This document shows, one piece after another, positions 1-6,091 of a stretch of 6,606 bases of DNA (its first letter is position 1; each line of letters starts with the position of its first letter). Under the pieces are notes generated by a model, which saw only the letters and a list, made by a program, of their open reading frames with translations, made no database searches and was not told where the DNA came from. Made by a program: the position numbers and the translations under genes. This DNA comes from Bacteriovoracaceae bacterium UBA2428. GTDB taxonomy: Bacteria; Bdellovibrionota; UBA2428. Location of the stretch: NCBI GenBank assembly GCA_002343545.1, contig DDRA01000137.1, positions 1 to 6,606 on the forward strand. Direction: 5' to 3'.

Positions 1-237
1 CCGGGATGGACGAACCTCTGGTGTTCCAGTTGTTCCGCCAGGAGCATTGCTGGGTAGCTAAGTTCGGATCAGATAACCGCTGAAAGCATCTAAGTGGGAA
101 ACTGACCTCAAGATAAGATCTCCCAAGAAGTTAATTCTTGTAAGGGTCGTTGTAGACTACAACGTTGATAGGCTGGGTGTGTACGCACAGTAATGTGTTT
201 AGCTGACCAGTACTAATCGCCCGATTGGCTTGCTTTA
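1..237 (+). rRNA. 23S ribosomal RNA, 3' end (partial)
   Basis: This is the last part of large-subunit rRNA (domain VI and the 3' terminus). Conserved blocks that match the E. coli 23S 3' end by eye include GGTAGCTAAG, GCTGAAAGCATCTAAG, ACGTTGATAGGC and GTACTAAT (210-217). Window base 1 lies just after the place where the sarcin-ricin loop should be, so most of the gene is upstream of the window. The 3' end was placed about 20 bases after TACTAAT by analogy with E. coli, giving roughly 235-237; the exact mature end cannot be read from sequence alone. The gene is transcribed in the same direction as the 5S gene and all protein genes here. Confidence 0.96.
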
Positions 238-431
238 TTTATATCTCTCTTTTAGAGAGAGATTCACTTGAGCGTATGTTGATTGTCGACGAAAGTTGGC
301 ATGAGATTCAGCATTACGGATTAGTGGCAAAAACCAAGATTTTTCTTGGAATCGCAAAGACTTTTTACTTGCTTCATAATGCGAAAGCAGTAAGCACTCA
401 CTTAGTTTTAAGGAACCAAAATTTACCAGTT
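238..431 (+). other. 23S-5S internal transcribed spacer, no tRNA
   Basis: This spacer of about 195 bases is clearly more AT-rich than the protein genes downstream. I see no tRNA cloverleaf and no convincing coding sequence; small open frames here overlap rRNA and look like chance. It holds several perfect short hairpins that could guide rRNA processing: 243-250 with 256-263 (8 bp, AT/CT-rich), 334-339 with 344-349 (CCAAGA, TTTT loop, TCTTGG), and 416-421 with 430-435 (CCAAAA/TTTTGG) directly at the 5S 5' end. The function of these stems is inferred. Confidence 0.8.
243..263 (+). promoter_or_regulatory. Hairpin just after 23S rRNA, possible processing stem
   Basis: ATCTCTCT (243-250) is the perfect reverse complement of AGAGAGAT (256-263), leaving a five-base loop. 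It starts only a few bases after the predicted 23S 3' end. A stem here could protect the 3' end of the precursor or serve as a cleavage site. There is no long U-tract after it (it is followed by TCACTTG), so it is not a normal intrinsic terminator, and 5S lies downstream in the same operon. Confidence 0.4.
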
Positions 432-550
432 TTGGGGTGTCCATAGAGCGGGGGAAACACCGGATCCCATTCCGAACTCCGAAGTTAAGCTCCGCATCGG
501 CGATGGTACTGCAGGGGTCACCTTGTGGGAGAGTAGCACGATGCCCCTTA
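432..550 (+). rRNA. rrf: 5S ribosomal RNA
   Basis: Conserved 5S blocks are visible: CCATAGAGCGGGGGAAACACC near the 5' side, ATCCCATTCCGAACTC (464-479) for loop B/helix III, GAAGTTAAGC, CGATGGTACTGC, and GGGAGAGTAGCACG. Helix I can be formed by GGGGTGT (434-440) with the 3' ATGCCCC (541-547), using two G-U pairs. The length of roughly 117-119 bases fits the family. End positions are estimates from alignment by eye with E. coli 5S and helix I. It follows 23S in the usual 16S-23S-5S order, with no tRNA between it and the terminator. Confidence 0.94.
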
Positions 551-557
551 TTTTTTA

Positions 558-595
558 GAAAGGCTCAGATCGAAAGATCTGGGCCTTTCGTTTTT
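558..595 (+). terminator. Strong intrinsic terminator of the rrn operon (rrnB T1-like)
   Basis: Bases 558-571 pair with 576-589 in a 14-bp stem with a single G-U wobble (565/582), capped by a GAAA tetraloop (572-575) and followed by CG and five T (591-595). The core, an AAAGGCTCAG arm, a GAAA loop and a GGGCCTTTCG arm, closely resembles the E. coli rrnB T1 terminator as I recall it, but with two extra bases in each arm. A run of six T at 551-556 directly after 5S precedes it. It separates the rRNA operon from the protein genes downstream. Confidence 0.95.
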
Positions 596-751
596 CTGCG
601 TCTTGCCTTAGTGCGTTCGTCATTAAGGGTCCTAGTTTAATTTTTGTTAGTTCGGCGCTGTTCAGTTCGCGCTTGTTTTGCGCCGAGCTGAAGCCGTTAT
701 TTAGGTGTTGCCGCCATTTTCAATCGTTGTCTTCCGTCGTAGAAGACCCCC
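596..751 (+). promoter_or_regulatory. Intergenic leader upstream of the transketolase genes
   Basis: These 156 bases lie between the rrn terminator and the first ATG and should contain the promoter for the protein operon. No convincing sigma-70 promoter stands out. TTGTTT (673-678), a 17-base gap, then GTTATT (696-701) is a weak candidate, but it coincides with a hairpin. No open frame here has good start or coding features. The region is AT-rich around 625-650 and then contains an imperfect long hairpin (661-692, listed separately). Confidence 0.5.
652..692 (+). promoter_or_regulatory. Overlapping alternative hairpins in the leader
   Basis: Two mutually exclusive stems can be drawn. The first pairs TCGGCGC (652-658) with GCGCCGA (680-686), a perfect 7 bp with a long loop. 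The second pairs 661-669 with 684-692 (9 bp including one G-U), then, after a one-base bulge at 683, 670-672 with 680-682, closing a TTGTTTT loop. No T-run follows, so neither looks like an intrinsic terminator. They could be an mRNA leader switch, an operator, or chance. No known riboswitch class was recognised. Confidence 0.35.
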
Positions 752-1642
752 ATGTCGACATTTCAATGGCCCAGAGAGCCTATTGCCTCGGAAAAGGGGC
801 GATTGGCGCTTCGTCAATCCATTCTAGAGCAGATCTTTCTTGCGAAGTCGGGGCATCCCGGTGGTTCGCTCTCATTGGTCGAGATTTTAAGCACGCTGTA
901 CGATGGCATCGTGGTGCATGATCCAAAGCACCCGGAACAAGCGGATAAAGATCGTGTTGTGCTATCAAAAGGGCATGGTGTCCCGGCTCTCTACTCTGTG
1001 CTGAGCTACCTCGGTTATTTTGAAGCGAATGAGTTAAAGAATTTGCGCCGTCTTGGGCATTTTCTTCAGGGACATCCGGATCGCGATAAGTACCCTCTTA
1101 TGGAGGCTTCCACGGGAAGCTTGGGGCAGGGAATTTCGGTAGCGTTGGGGCTCGCTTTGGGCTTGCGGCTTCAGTTTCAGTCGAAAGAGATTGGTCGTTT
1201 GCCGCGAGTTTTCTGCATCTTGGGCGATGGCGAAATGCAGGAAGGCCAAGTTTGGGAAGCGCTTATGGCAGCCGGTAAGTTTCTGCCTTCCAACCTGACT
1301 TTCATTCTGGATTACAACAAAGGGCAGATTGATGGCCCTGTGGCGGAGATCATGAATCTAGAGCCGCTCGCGGAGAAGCTTTCCGCTTTTCATTTGGAAG
1401 TGAAGCGTGTCGATGGACACGATACGAAGGCGCTCAAGGTGGCTTTGGACATTCCGGCCGGGACGGGAGAGGGGAAACCTCATTTCGTCATTGCGGATAC
1501 GCTGAAGGGGAAAGGCATTAGCTTCATGGAGCACCCCACGAAGTGGCACGGGGCCGCTCCGAGTCGCGACGATATCGAGAAGTGCGTTTTGGAACTCTTT
1601 CAGGGGCAAGCCTCGCCGTTCGGCCGCTTGGCTCCGCTCTAG
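752..1642 (+). CDS. Transketolase, N-terminal (pyrophosphate-binding) subunit
   Basis: This is the first half of a divided transketolase, a thiamine diphosphate (ThDP) and metal-dependent enzyme that moves two-carbon ketol units between sugar phosphates in the pentose phosphate pathway. Family signatures in order are SGHPGG (residues 33-38), SKGHG (72-76), GSLGQG (122-127), the ThDP/metal-binding GDGE (158-161) followed after the usual distance by DYN (187-189), IDGP (193-196), KGKG (252-255) and WHG (265-267). The length of 296 residues fits the stand-alone N-terminal subunit. The ATG at 752 is chosen because it gives the normal distance to the SGHPGG motif. The ribosome site is weak (AGAAG at 741-745). 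It is followed after nine bases by the C-terminal subunit, and the two should form the active heteromer. Split transketolases can also serve other sugar pathways, such as apulose-4-phosphate use; no such pathway genes are seen here. Confidence 0.94.
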   Translation: MSTFQWPREPIASEKGRLALRQSILEQIFLAKSGHPGGSLSLVEILSTLYDGIVVHDPKHPEQADKDRVVLSKGHGVPALYSVLSYLGYFEANELKNLRRLGHFLQGHPDRDKYPLMEASTGSLGQGISVALGLALGLRLQFQSKEIGRLPRVFCILGDGEMQEGQVWEALMAAGKFLPSNLTFILDYNKGQIDGPVAEIMNLEPLAEKLSAFHLEVKRVDGHDTKALKVALDIPAGTGEGKPHFVIADTLKGKGISFMEHPTKWHGAAPSRDDIEKCVLELFQGQASPFGRLAPL

Positions 1643-1651
1643 GACATCGAC

Positions 1652-2632
1652 ATGACGATTAAAGAAGACATCATCGACGGCAGCCAGAAAGCGAAAGCTT
1701 CGCGTCTTTCCTTCGGCGAAGAGCTCGCAGAACTTGGCGCTAAGGATGCCCGTATCGTGGCGCTGGATGCCGATCTTTCGAAGTCGACCCGAACGGACCT
1801 TTTCGCGGCGAAGTTTCCCAATCGCTTTTTCAATATGGGGATCGCGGAGGCCAATATGATCGGCACGGCCGCGGGGCTTGCGCTGTCGGGGAAGATTCCT
1901 TTCGCGGCTAGCTTTGGCGCGTTTTTGACCGGTCGTTTTGACCAGATTCGCATGAGTATTTCCTTCACGGGGGCGAATGTTCGGTTGGTGGGAACCCACG
2001 CCGGCGTCGCGATCGGTGAAGACGGACATTCTCAGATGGCCCTGGAAGATCTCGCGTTGATGCGTACGATGCCCAATATGTCGGTTTTTCAGCCGGCCGA
2101 TGATTGGGACACCCGAGAGTTCATGCGCTGGTCACTCACTCATAAGGGGCCCTGCTACATGCGTCTTACTCGGCAGAATCTGCCGGCGTTGAAGCGCAAG
2201 GCGGGGACGACTTTCGTGCCGGGGCGTTGGCAGACGCTGTGGGATCGCGGCGCCGAAGGTCCCATCGTTCTCCTTGCGAGCGGTGGTCTCGTCGGGCCGA
2301 CGATCGACGCGCTCGAGATCCTCGCGAAAGAGTGGGGACCGGAAAAGCTCGTTTTGGTGAACGCGAATTGGATCCGTCCTTTGGACGAGTTCCTGTTGAT
2401 GGAACTGATGAATCGTAAAGCGAAAGCTTTCGTGACTTTGGAAGATCATTACACCGTGGGGGGCCTGGGCGGGGCCGTGGCCGAGTTCGTAGCTTCGCGT
2501 GCTTCGGGGGCTCGCGTGATGCGGATCGGTCTGGAGGAATTCGGCCAATCGGGAAGTCCCGAGGACGTCTATCGTTTCTACGGGTTCACGGGGAACGGTC
2601 TCGCGGATCGCATCCGTTCTTGGTTGGGTTAG
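1652..2632 (+). CDS. Transketolase, C-terminal (pyrimidine-binding) subunit
   Basis: This second half of the divided transketolase carries the pyrimidine-binding domain and the C-terminal domain (326 residues). The catalytic glutamate that activates ThDP lies in GIAEANM (E66). ASFGAF (87-92), R100, and the active-site loop THAGVAIGEDGHSQ (115-128) follow, then QPAD (147-150). In the C-terminal domain, EDHYTVGGLGGA (264-275) is the typical motif. AGGA (1641-1644) overlaps the stop codon of the upstream subunit and sits seven bases before the ATG, which supports the start and suggests translational coupling. A 1-deoxyxylulose-5-phosphate synthase is the main alternative, since its C-terminal half is related, but that enzyme is one chain of about 620 residues. 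Here the partner is clearly a separate transketolase N-terminal subunit. Confidence 0.94.
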   Translation: MTIKEDIIDGSQKAKASRLSFGEELAELGAKDARIVALDADLSKSTRTDLFAAKFPNRFFNMGIAEANMIGTAAGLALSGKIPFAASFGAFLTGRFDQIRMSISFTGANVRLVGTHAGVAIGEDGHSQMALEDLALMRTMPNMSVFQPADDWDTREFMRWSLTHKGPCYMRLTRQNLPALKRKAGTTFVPGRWQTLWDRGAEGPIVLLASGGLVGPTIDALEILAKEWGPEKLVLVNANWIRPLDEFLLMELMNRKAKAFVTLEDHYTVGGLGGAVAEFVASRASGARVMRIGLEEFGQSGSPEDVYRFYGFTGNGLADRIRSWLG

Positions 2633-2638
2633 AGAAAC

Positions 2639-3361
2639 GTGACGGGAGTGGAAGGGCGTGGCGCCGGAGCGCGCCCTTGGACGGAAAGGCTTCGCGAGAC
2701 CATCCTCGTTGGCGTTATCGCCAGTCTGTTCCGCCTTCTACGTTTGACCTGGACCTTCGTTGAGGCGGACTACCCCGACGAAGTCCGCTCCCGTCTAGCG
2801 GACGGCAAGGCCGTGGTTTTCGCGCATTTGCACGAAGACGAGTGGGCCCTGCTGGGCGCCTACTGCGAGCGGCGAATGGCCGTTCTGGTGAGCCTGAGTC
2901 GAGACGGAAACATGATGGCGCGTTTTCTGCGCCGTTTTGGATTTGAAATCGTTCGTGGAAGTCCTTCCCGTAATGCCGTCGGAGGTTTTTTGAGTCTAGT
3001 TCGACGAGTGCAGGAGCTGCCGTTCAAGGCGGTTTCGCTGGCCGTAGACGGTCCGAAGGGGCCGAGAGGCCAAGCGAAACGGGGCGTAAGCCGTTTGGCC
3101 GCGACACTCGAAGCCCCGATTGTTTGCGGAGCGGCCCATGCCGATCGGGCTTGGGTCTTCCGCCGTTCGTGGTCGAAGGCCTTCGTTCCCAAGCCTTTCG
3201 CAAAGATTTTCATCGCTTACGGCGATCCTTTGCGCCCGCCGAATGCGACGGAAGAAGAGGCCGTCCTTCTGCAGAGAGTGAGCGAAGGGCTCGCGTCCGC
3301 CAAGAAAGTGGCGAGGGACGCCGCTTCACGACAAAGGACTGGCGACGGTCCGGGCGCCTAG
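2639..3361 (+). CDS. DUF374 / lysophospholipid acyltransferase-like protein
   Basis: The 240-residue protein resembles the DUF374 family, a relative of glycerolipid acyltransferases often found near lipid A or envelope genes. Visible family features are a hydrophobic N-terminal stretch (about 22-36), the FAHLHEDEW segment (61-69) that stands where the family's WHG-type motif occurs and contains an H-X4-E (H63, E68), LVSLSRDGNMMARFLRRFG (83-101), VRGSPSR (105-111), AVDGPKGPRG (135-144), KRGVSRLA (147-154), and PKPFAKI (184-190). An acyl transfer role at the inner membrane is inferred from the family and has not been shown for most members. The start is uncertain: GTG at 2639 lies six bases after the preceding stop with only a weak AGAGA upstream, and GTG at 2648 is an in-frame alternative. 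The tail after about residue 222 is basic and low in family signal. It probably belongs to the same transcript as the transketolase pair. Confidence 0.85.
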   Translation: MTGVEGRGAGARPWTERLRETILVGVIASLFRLLRLTWTFVEADYPDEVRSRLADGKAVVFAHLHEDEWALLGAYCERRMAVLVSLSRDGNMMARFLRRFGFEIVRGSPSRNAVGGFLSLVRRVQELPFKAVSLAVDGPKGPRGQAKRGVSRLAATLEAPIVCGAAHADRAWVFRRSWSKAFVPKPFAKIFIAYGDPLRPPNATEEEAVLLQRVSEGLASAKKVARDAASRQRTGDGPGA

Positions 3362-3368
3362 AACTCAC

Positions 3369-3394
3369 CGCACTCCCTAAAATAGAGGAGTGCG
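3369..3394 (+). promoter_or_regulatory. Perfect inverted repeat covering the Shine-Dalgarno and GTG start
   Basis: CGCACTCC (3369-3376) is the exact reverse complement of GGAGTGCG (3387-3394), with a ten-base AT-rich loop (CTAAAATAGA). The right arm contains AGGAG and the GTG start codon at 3390, so in RNA the stem would hide the start of the GH3 gene. A pyrimidine-rich TCTTTCTCTTTC follows, giving it some look of a weak terminator or attenuator. The loop also contains TAAAAT (3378-3383), which resembles a -10 box. Which of these roles is real cannot be settled from sequence. Confidence 0.5.
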
Positions 3395-5066
3395 TCTTTC
3401 TCTTTCGTATTGGGGTTCGCGCGTCGCTTGCTTGGGTGTGGCGGGTTTCGCCATGTTTGCAGCGACTAGCCCGGCGAGGAGCTCGGAGATCAGCCGGGTC
3501 GAGGCGCGTCCGCTCTCCGAATGGTCAGTGGAGGAAAAAGCCGGTCAGCTTTTGATGGTCGGTTTTCGTTCGGTCGAGCAGGTGAAACGGATTCGTCCTT
3601 CGGGAGTCATTCTTTTCGCCTGGAATATGCCGAGCGTGGAGAAAACGAAGAAGCTCACGGTAGAGCTCGAGCTTCTCGCGAAGCGAGATCTCAGGGACGG
3701 GCTTTTCATCGCGACCGACCATGAAGGCGGCGAAGTTTTGAGGCTTCGCAAGGGCTTGACGGGATTTCCGGATGCGGCCGCGGTCGGAGCGACGGGCGAT
3801 GAGTTCACGGCTTTCCGGGTTGGTAAGGCGATGGGGCATGAGCTGGCCGCGCTCGGAATCAACATGAACCTTGCGCCCGTTTTGGACCTCGGGAATGCGC
3901 GATCTTTCTTGAGGAATCGGGTTTGGGGGAACACGGGCGGAGACGTGGCCCGGCTGACGACGGCTTATATTCGTGGCCTCCAGTCGGCGCGTGTTCTGGC
4001 CGTGGCGAAGCATTTTCCCGGCCACGGGGGATCGGCGGAAGACTCTCACTTTGGCCTGCCGAGGGTCACGAAACCGTTCGAAGACTTATGGCGCCAGGAT
4101 CTTGAGCCCTTTCGGCAGGCCGTTAAGGAAGGGGTCCAGGCCGTGATGACGGCCCACGTGGAAGTGCCCGCCATCGACCGGGGGCCCGCGTCCTTGAGCC
4201 CGAAGTTCGTGACGGGAATCTTGCGGCAGACGCTGGGCTTCGAAGGATTGGTCCTGACGGACGACGTGGAAATGGGGGGCGCCACGGGCGTGCGCGGAAC
4301 GCCCGCCGAAGAGTTGGCGCTAAGGGCGCTGAGGGCCGGCACCGACATCGTCATGGTCGTTTGGAGCGAAGACAAGCAGCGAAAGATTCGGGATCGCATC
4401 GTTCAGGCGGTACGGGACGGGGAAGTGACCTCGCAATGGTTGGACGAGAAGGTCGAAAGGATCCTCAAGGCCAAAGCCAGCTACCTTGCCGCCGTGGGAA
4501 GCGAGGAAAGAAATCCGTACTGGCAGGAAAATCTCCGGCGCTCGGAAAACTTGAAGCTCGCCGCCGAAGTGTCACGTCGCGGAGTCGTTTGGATGGCGGG
4601 AAGTCAGTCGGAACTGATCGGGGCTTTCAGCAAGGCCTGGGAGCGCCCATGGCAAGTCGTTTTGCCGGAAGGTCGAACGACCCGCTATTGGCAAGAAACG
4701 CGAAGAACGGACGAAGTCTTCTCCTACCGCCGAAATCCAACGTCGGTCGCCTTGGAGAGCCTCAGGCGAACTTTGCGGGACGCGAAGAAGAGCGGCGAAC
4801 CCCTTTTGGTCGTGACGGGACCCCGTTCCTCGGCCGCCGAAGCGAGCTTTCGTGTCATTCGCGAAGAATTGGGCCGCTCGAGTTTGAGCGCCGAGACATC
4901 CGCCCCCGTTCTGTGGGTTCATCAAGGGGCAAAACCCGTTGAGTTTCGACGGGATCCGGCCTCCTTGAGAATCGGCATCGTCGGCTTGCATAGCGCTTCG
5001 ATCGCGAGTTTGATGGCGCTGTCCGAGTTCTTGCGCGGAGAGACGCTACAAACGATGTCCCGCTGA
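3390..5066 (+). CDS. nagZ: Secreted GH3 beta-N-acetylhexosaminidase (NagZ-like) with C-terminal extension
   Basis: This family 3 glycosidase is expected to cleave terminal N-acetylglucosamine from peptidoglycan fragments. The TIM-barrel domain spans about residues 43-367. It has AGQLLMVGF (51-59), ATDHEGGEV (108-116), NLAPVLDL (160-167), AKHFPGHG (206-213), the acid/base dyad D218-x-H220 on its loop, MTAHV (253-257) and LVLTDDVEMGG (287-297) with the predicted nucleophile D291. Residues 1-33 look like a Sec signal peptide (basic start, hydrophobic 12-26, PARSS cleavage area), so the enzyme should act in the periplasm, unlike cytoplasmic E. coli NagZ of about 340 residues. Residues 370-558 form an extra domain of weak similarity that may match the alpha/beta C-terminal domain of two-domain NagZ proteins such as that of B. 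subtilis. GTG 3390 is the only start that keeps a whole signal peptide, since an in-frame stop lies at 3378-3380. However, the AGGAG overlaps it. No twin-arginine motif or lipobox is seen. Confidence 0.9.
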   Translation: MRLSLSYWGSRVACLGVAGFAMFAATSPARSSEISRVEARPLSEWSVEEKAGQLLMVGFRSVEQVKRIRPSGVILFAWNMPSVEKTKKLTVELELLAKRDLRDGLFIATDHEGGEVLRLRKGLTGFPDAAAVGATGDEFTAFRVGKAMGHELAALGINMNLAPVLDLGNARSFLRNRVWGNTGGDVARLTTAYIRGLQSARVLAVAKHFPGHGGSAEDSHFGLPRVTKPFEDLWRQDLEPFRQAVKEGVQAVMTAHVEVPAIDRGPASLSPKFVTGILRQTLGFEGLVLTDDVEMGGATGVRGTPAEELALRALRAGTDIVMVVWSEDKQRKIRDRIVQAVRDGEVTSQWLDEKVERILKAKASYLAAVGSEERNPYWQENLRRSENLKLAAEVSRRGVVWMAGSQSELIGAFSKAWERPWQVVLPEGRTTRYWQETRRTDEVFSYRRNPTSVALESLRRTLRDAKKSGEPLLVVTGPRSSAAEASFRVIREELGRSSLSAETSAPVLWVHQGAKPVEFRRDPASLRIGIVGLHSASIASLMALSEFLRGETLQTMSR

Positions 5067-5082
5067 TCGATCAGAAAGAGCC

Positions 5083-5349
5083 ATGGAACTAAGTTTTGGA
5101 GAGATAGTCGTTCTAGCCATCCTGGCATTCGTTGTCTTGGGCCCCGATGAGCTCGTGCGCCAGTCACGTCGTTTGGGGCGTTTCGTCGGGAAAATCCGGA
5201 CGGAAGCCCGCAATTTTCGGATCATGGCGGAAGAGGAAATCCTCTCCGCAGATCTAAAAAAAGATCTTATGGCCCCGATCGCGATGCCTGAGGCCGAGCT
5301 GAAGGCGCGCGAGGCTCCGAAGAAGGAGGGCGACGGTGAGCGATCCTAA
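5083..5349 (+). CDS. tatB: Sec-independent protein translocase subunit TatB-like
   Basis: This small protein of 88 residues has one N-terminal membrane helix (about 5-19), the Gly-Pro hinge in VLGPDEL (18-24), and then an amphipathic, basic helix (about 22-48) and a charged tail. An early glutamate (E7) before the helix and the LGP hinge fit TatB better than TatA, which usually has FG and a different start. With TatC it binds twin-arginine signal peptides of folded proteins at the inner membrane. No second TatA-type gene is present in this window, so TatA is either elsewhere or this protein does both jobs. It starts 16 bases after the GH3 stop, with a weak purine-rich AGAAAGAG upstream of the ATG. 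The 3' end overlaps tatC by 14 bases. Confidence 0.88.
   Translation: MELSFGEIVVLAILAFVVLGPDELVRQSRRLGRFVGKIRTEARNFRIMAEEEILSADLKKDLMAPIAMPEAELKAREAPKKEGDGERS
5323..5329 (+). promoter_or_regulatory. Strong Shine-Dalgarno that fixes the tatC start
   Basis: AAGGAGG at 5323-5329, inside the end of tatB, lies six bases before GTG 5336. It is the best ribosome-binding site in the window and decides the non-ATG start of tatC, implying translation coupled to tatB but at a high independent rate. Confidence 0.8.
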
Positions 5350-6091
5350 GCGTCCGCTGCTGAGCCATCTCGAAGAGCTGCTCTTTCGCGCTCGAAGGAT
5401 TCTGATCTACATCGTGCTGGGCTTCATGGGTGGTTACGCCGTATCCGAACGCTTGGTGTCGGAACTCGAGGCCCCGATCCTGGCCCGTCTGCCGGAAGGG
5501 GCAAAGCTGATCTTCACGACACCCTTCGAAAAATTCTGGGTTTATATGCGAGTTTCCTTCATCGCCGGCGTCGTCCTGGCGCTGCCCCTGGTGGTGTACG
5601 AGATCGTTGCCTTCGTCACGCCCGGGCTGCGCGGGCGAGAACGCCGTCGCATGCTTTCCTTGCTCGTCGTGTTTTCGATCGTTTTCTTTACGGGCTGCTA
5701 TTTAGGTTATCGCTTCGTGCTTCCTCCGCTCATCCAGGCGGTTTTGAACTTCGGATCGGCCTCGATCGCCCCGTTCCTGACTTTGTCGTCCTACATCAAT
5801 ACGACGCTCGGCGTGCTTCTGTTCACGGCGCTCTTCATGGAGATGCCGGTCATCATGATTTTCGCTTCTCTTTGGGGATGGGTGGATGCCGGAGCTTGGG
5901 CGAAAGGAAGGCGGCTGGCGATCGTCGGCAACGCGACTTTGGCGGCGATCCTGAGTCCCCCCGATCCCATGAGCATGATGGTGATGCTGCTTCCCCTCCA
6001 GCTTCTTTACGAAGGTGGCATCCTCGGGGCTCGCGTGGCACAATGGACGAGCCATGGGCGCGCTCAGAATACGTCGCAAACTCTTTCCTAG
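5336..6091 (+). CDS. tatC: Sec-independent protein translocase TatC
   Basis: This polytopic core subunit of the twin-arginine translocase recognises the signal peptide and exports folded proteins across the inner membrane. The N-terminal cytoplasmic LSHLEELLFRARR (9-21) matches the family's HLxELRxR motif. Six hydrophobic segments can be drawn at about 22-38, 69-93, 107-130, 157-180, 193-206 and 214-233. Conserved points include FVTPGLRGRERRR (93-105) with E102 in the first cytoplasmic loop, MEMP (168-171) with E169 in the fourth helix, and LSPPDPMS (206-213) before the last helix. The length of 251 residues is normal. The GTG start at 5336 is supported by a strong AAGGAGG and places the HLEEL motif at the usual distance. 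It overlaps tatB by 14 bases and the next gene by 38. Confidence 0.96.
   Translation: MSDPKRPLLSHLEELLFRARRILIYIVLGFMGGYAVSERLVSELEAPILARLPEGAKLIFTTPFEKFWVYMRVSFIAGVVLALPLVVYEIVAFVTPGLRGRERRRMLSLLVVFSIVFFTGCYLGYRFVLPPLIQAVLNFGSASIAPFLTLSSYINTTLGVLLFTALFMEMPVIMIFASLWGWVDAGAWAKGRRLAIVGNATLAAILSPPDPMSMMVMLLPLQLLYEGGILGARVAQWTSHGRAQNTSQTLS

Noticed and set aside
225..446. Small open frames on both strands between 23S and 5S
   Set aside because: They run into rRNA sequence, have no good start context, and show no recognisable protein features.
1358..2029. Long open frame on the minus strand (223 codons) across the transketolase pair
   Set aside because: It lies antisense to two well-supported genes, crosses both of them, and has an arginine-rich composition typical of the reverse frame of GC-rich coding DNA. 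No motif or ribosome site supports it.
2421..2432. Palindrome CGAAAGCTTTCG inside the transketolase C-terminal subunit
   Set aside because: It falls in ordinary coding sequence and is of a length expected by chance.
3390..3490. Twin-arginine signal or lipobox at the GH3 N-terminus, suggested by the nearby tat genes
   Set aside because: The N-terminus has no RR pair before the hydrophobic core, and the only early cysteine (C14) is preceded by RVA with no hydrophobic stretch, so a plain Sec signal fits better.
5063..5074. 12-base perfect palindrome CTGATCGATCAG over the stop of the GH3 gene
   Set aside because: A 12-base palindrome is expected about once or twice in a window this size by chance. 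It has no loop or T-run, so a terminator is not supported.
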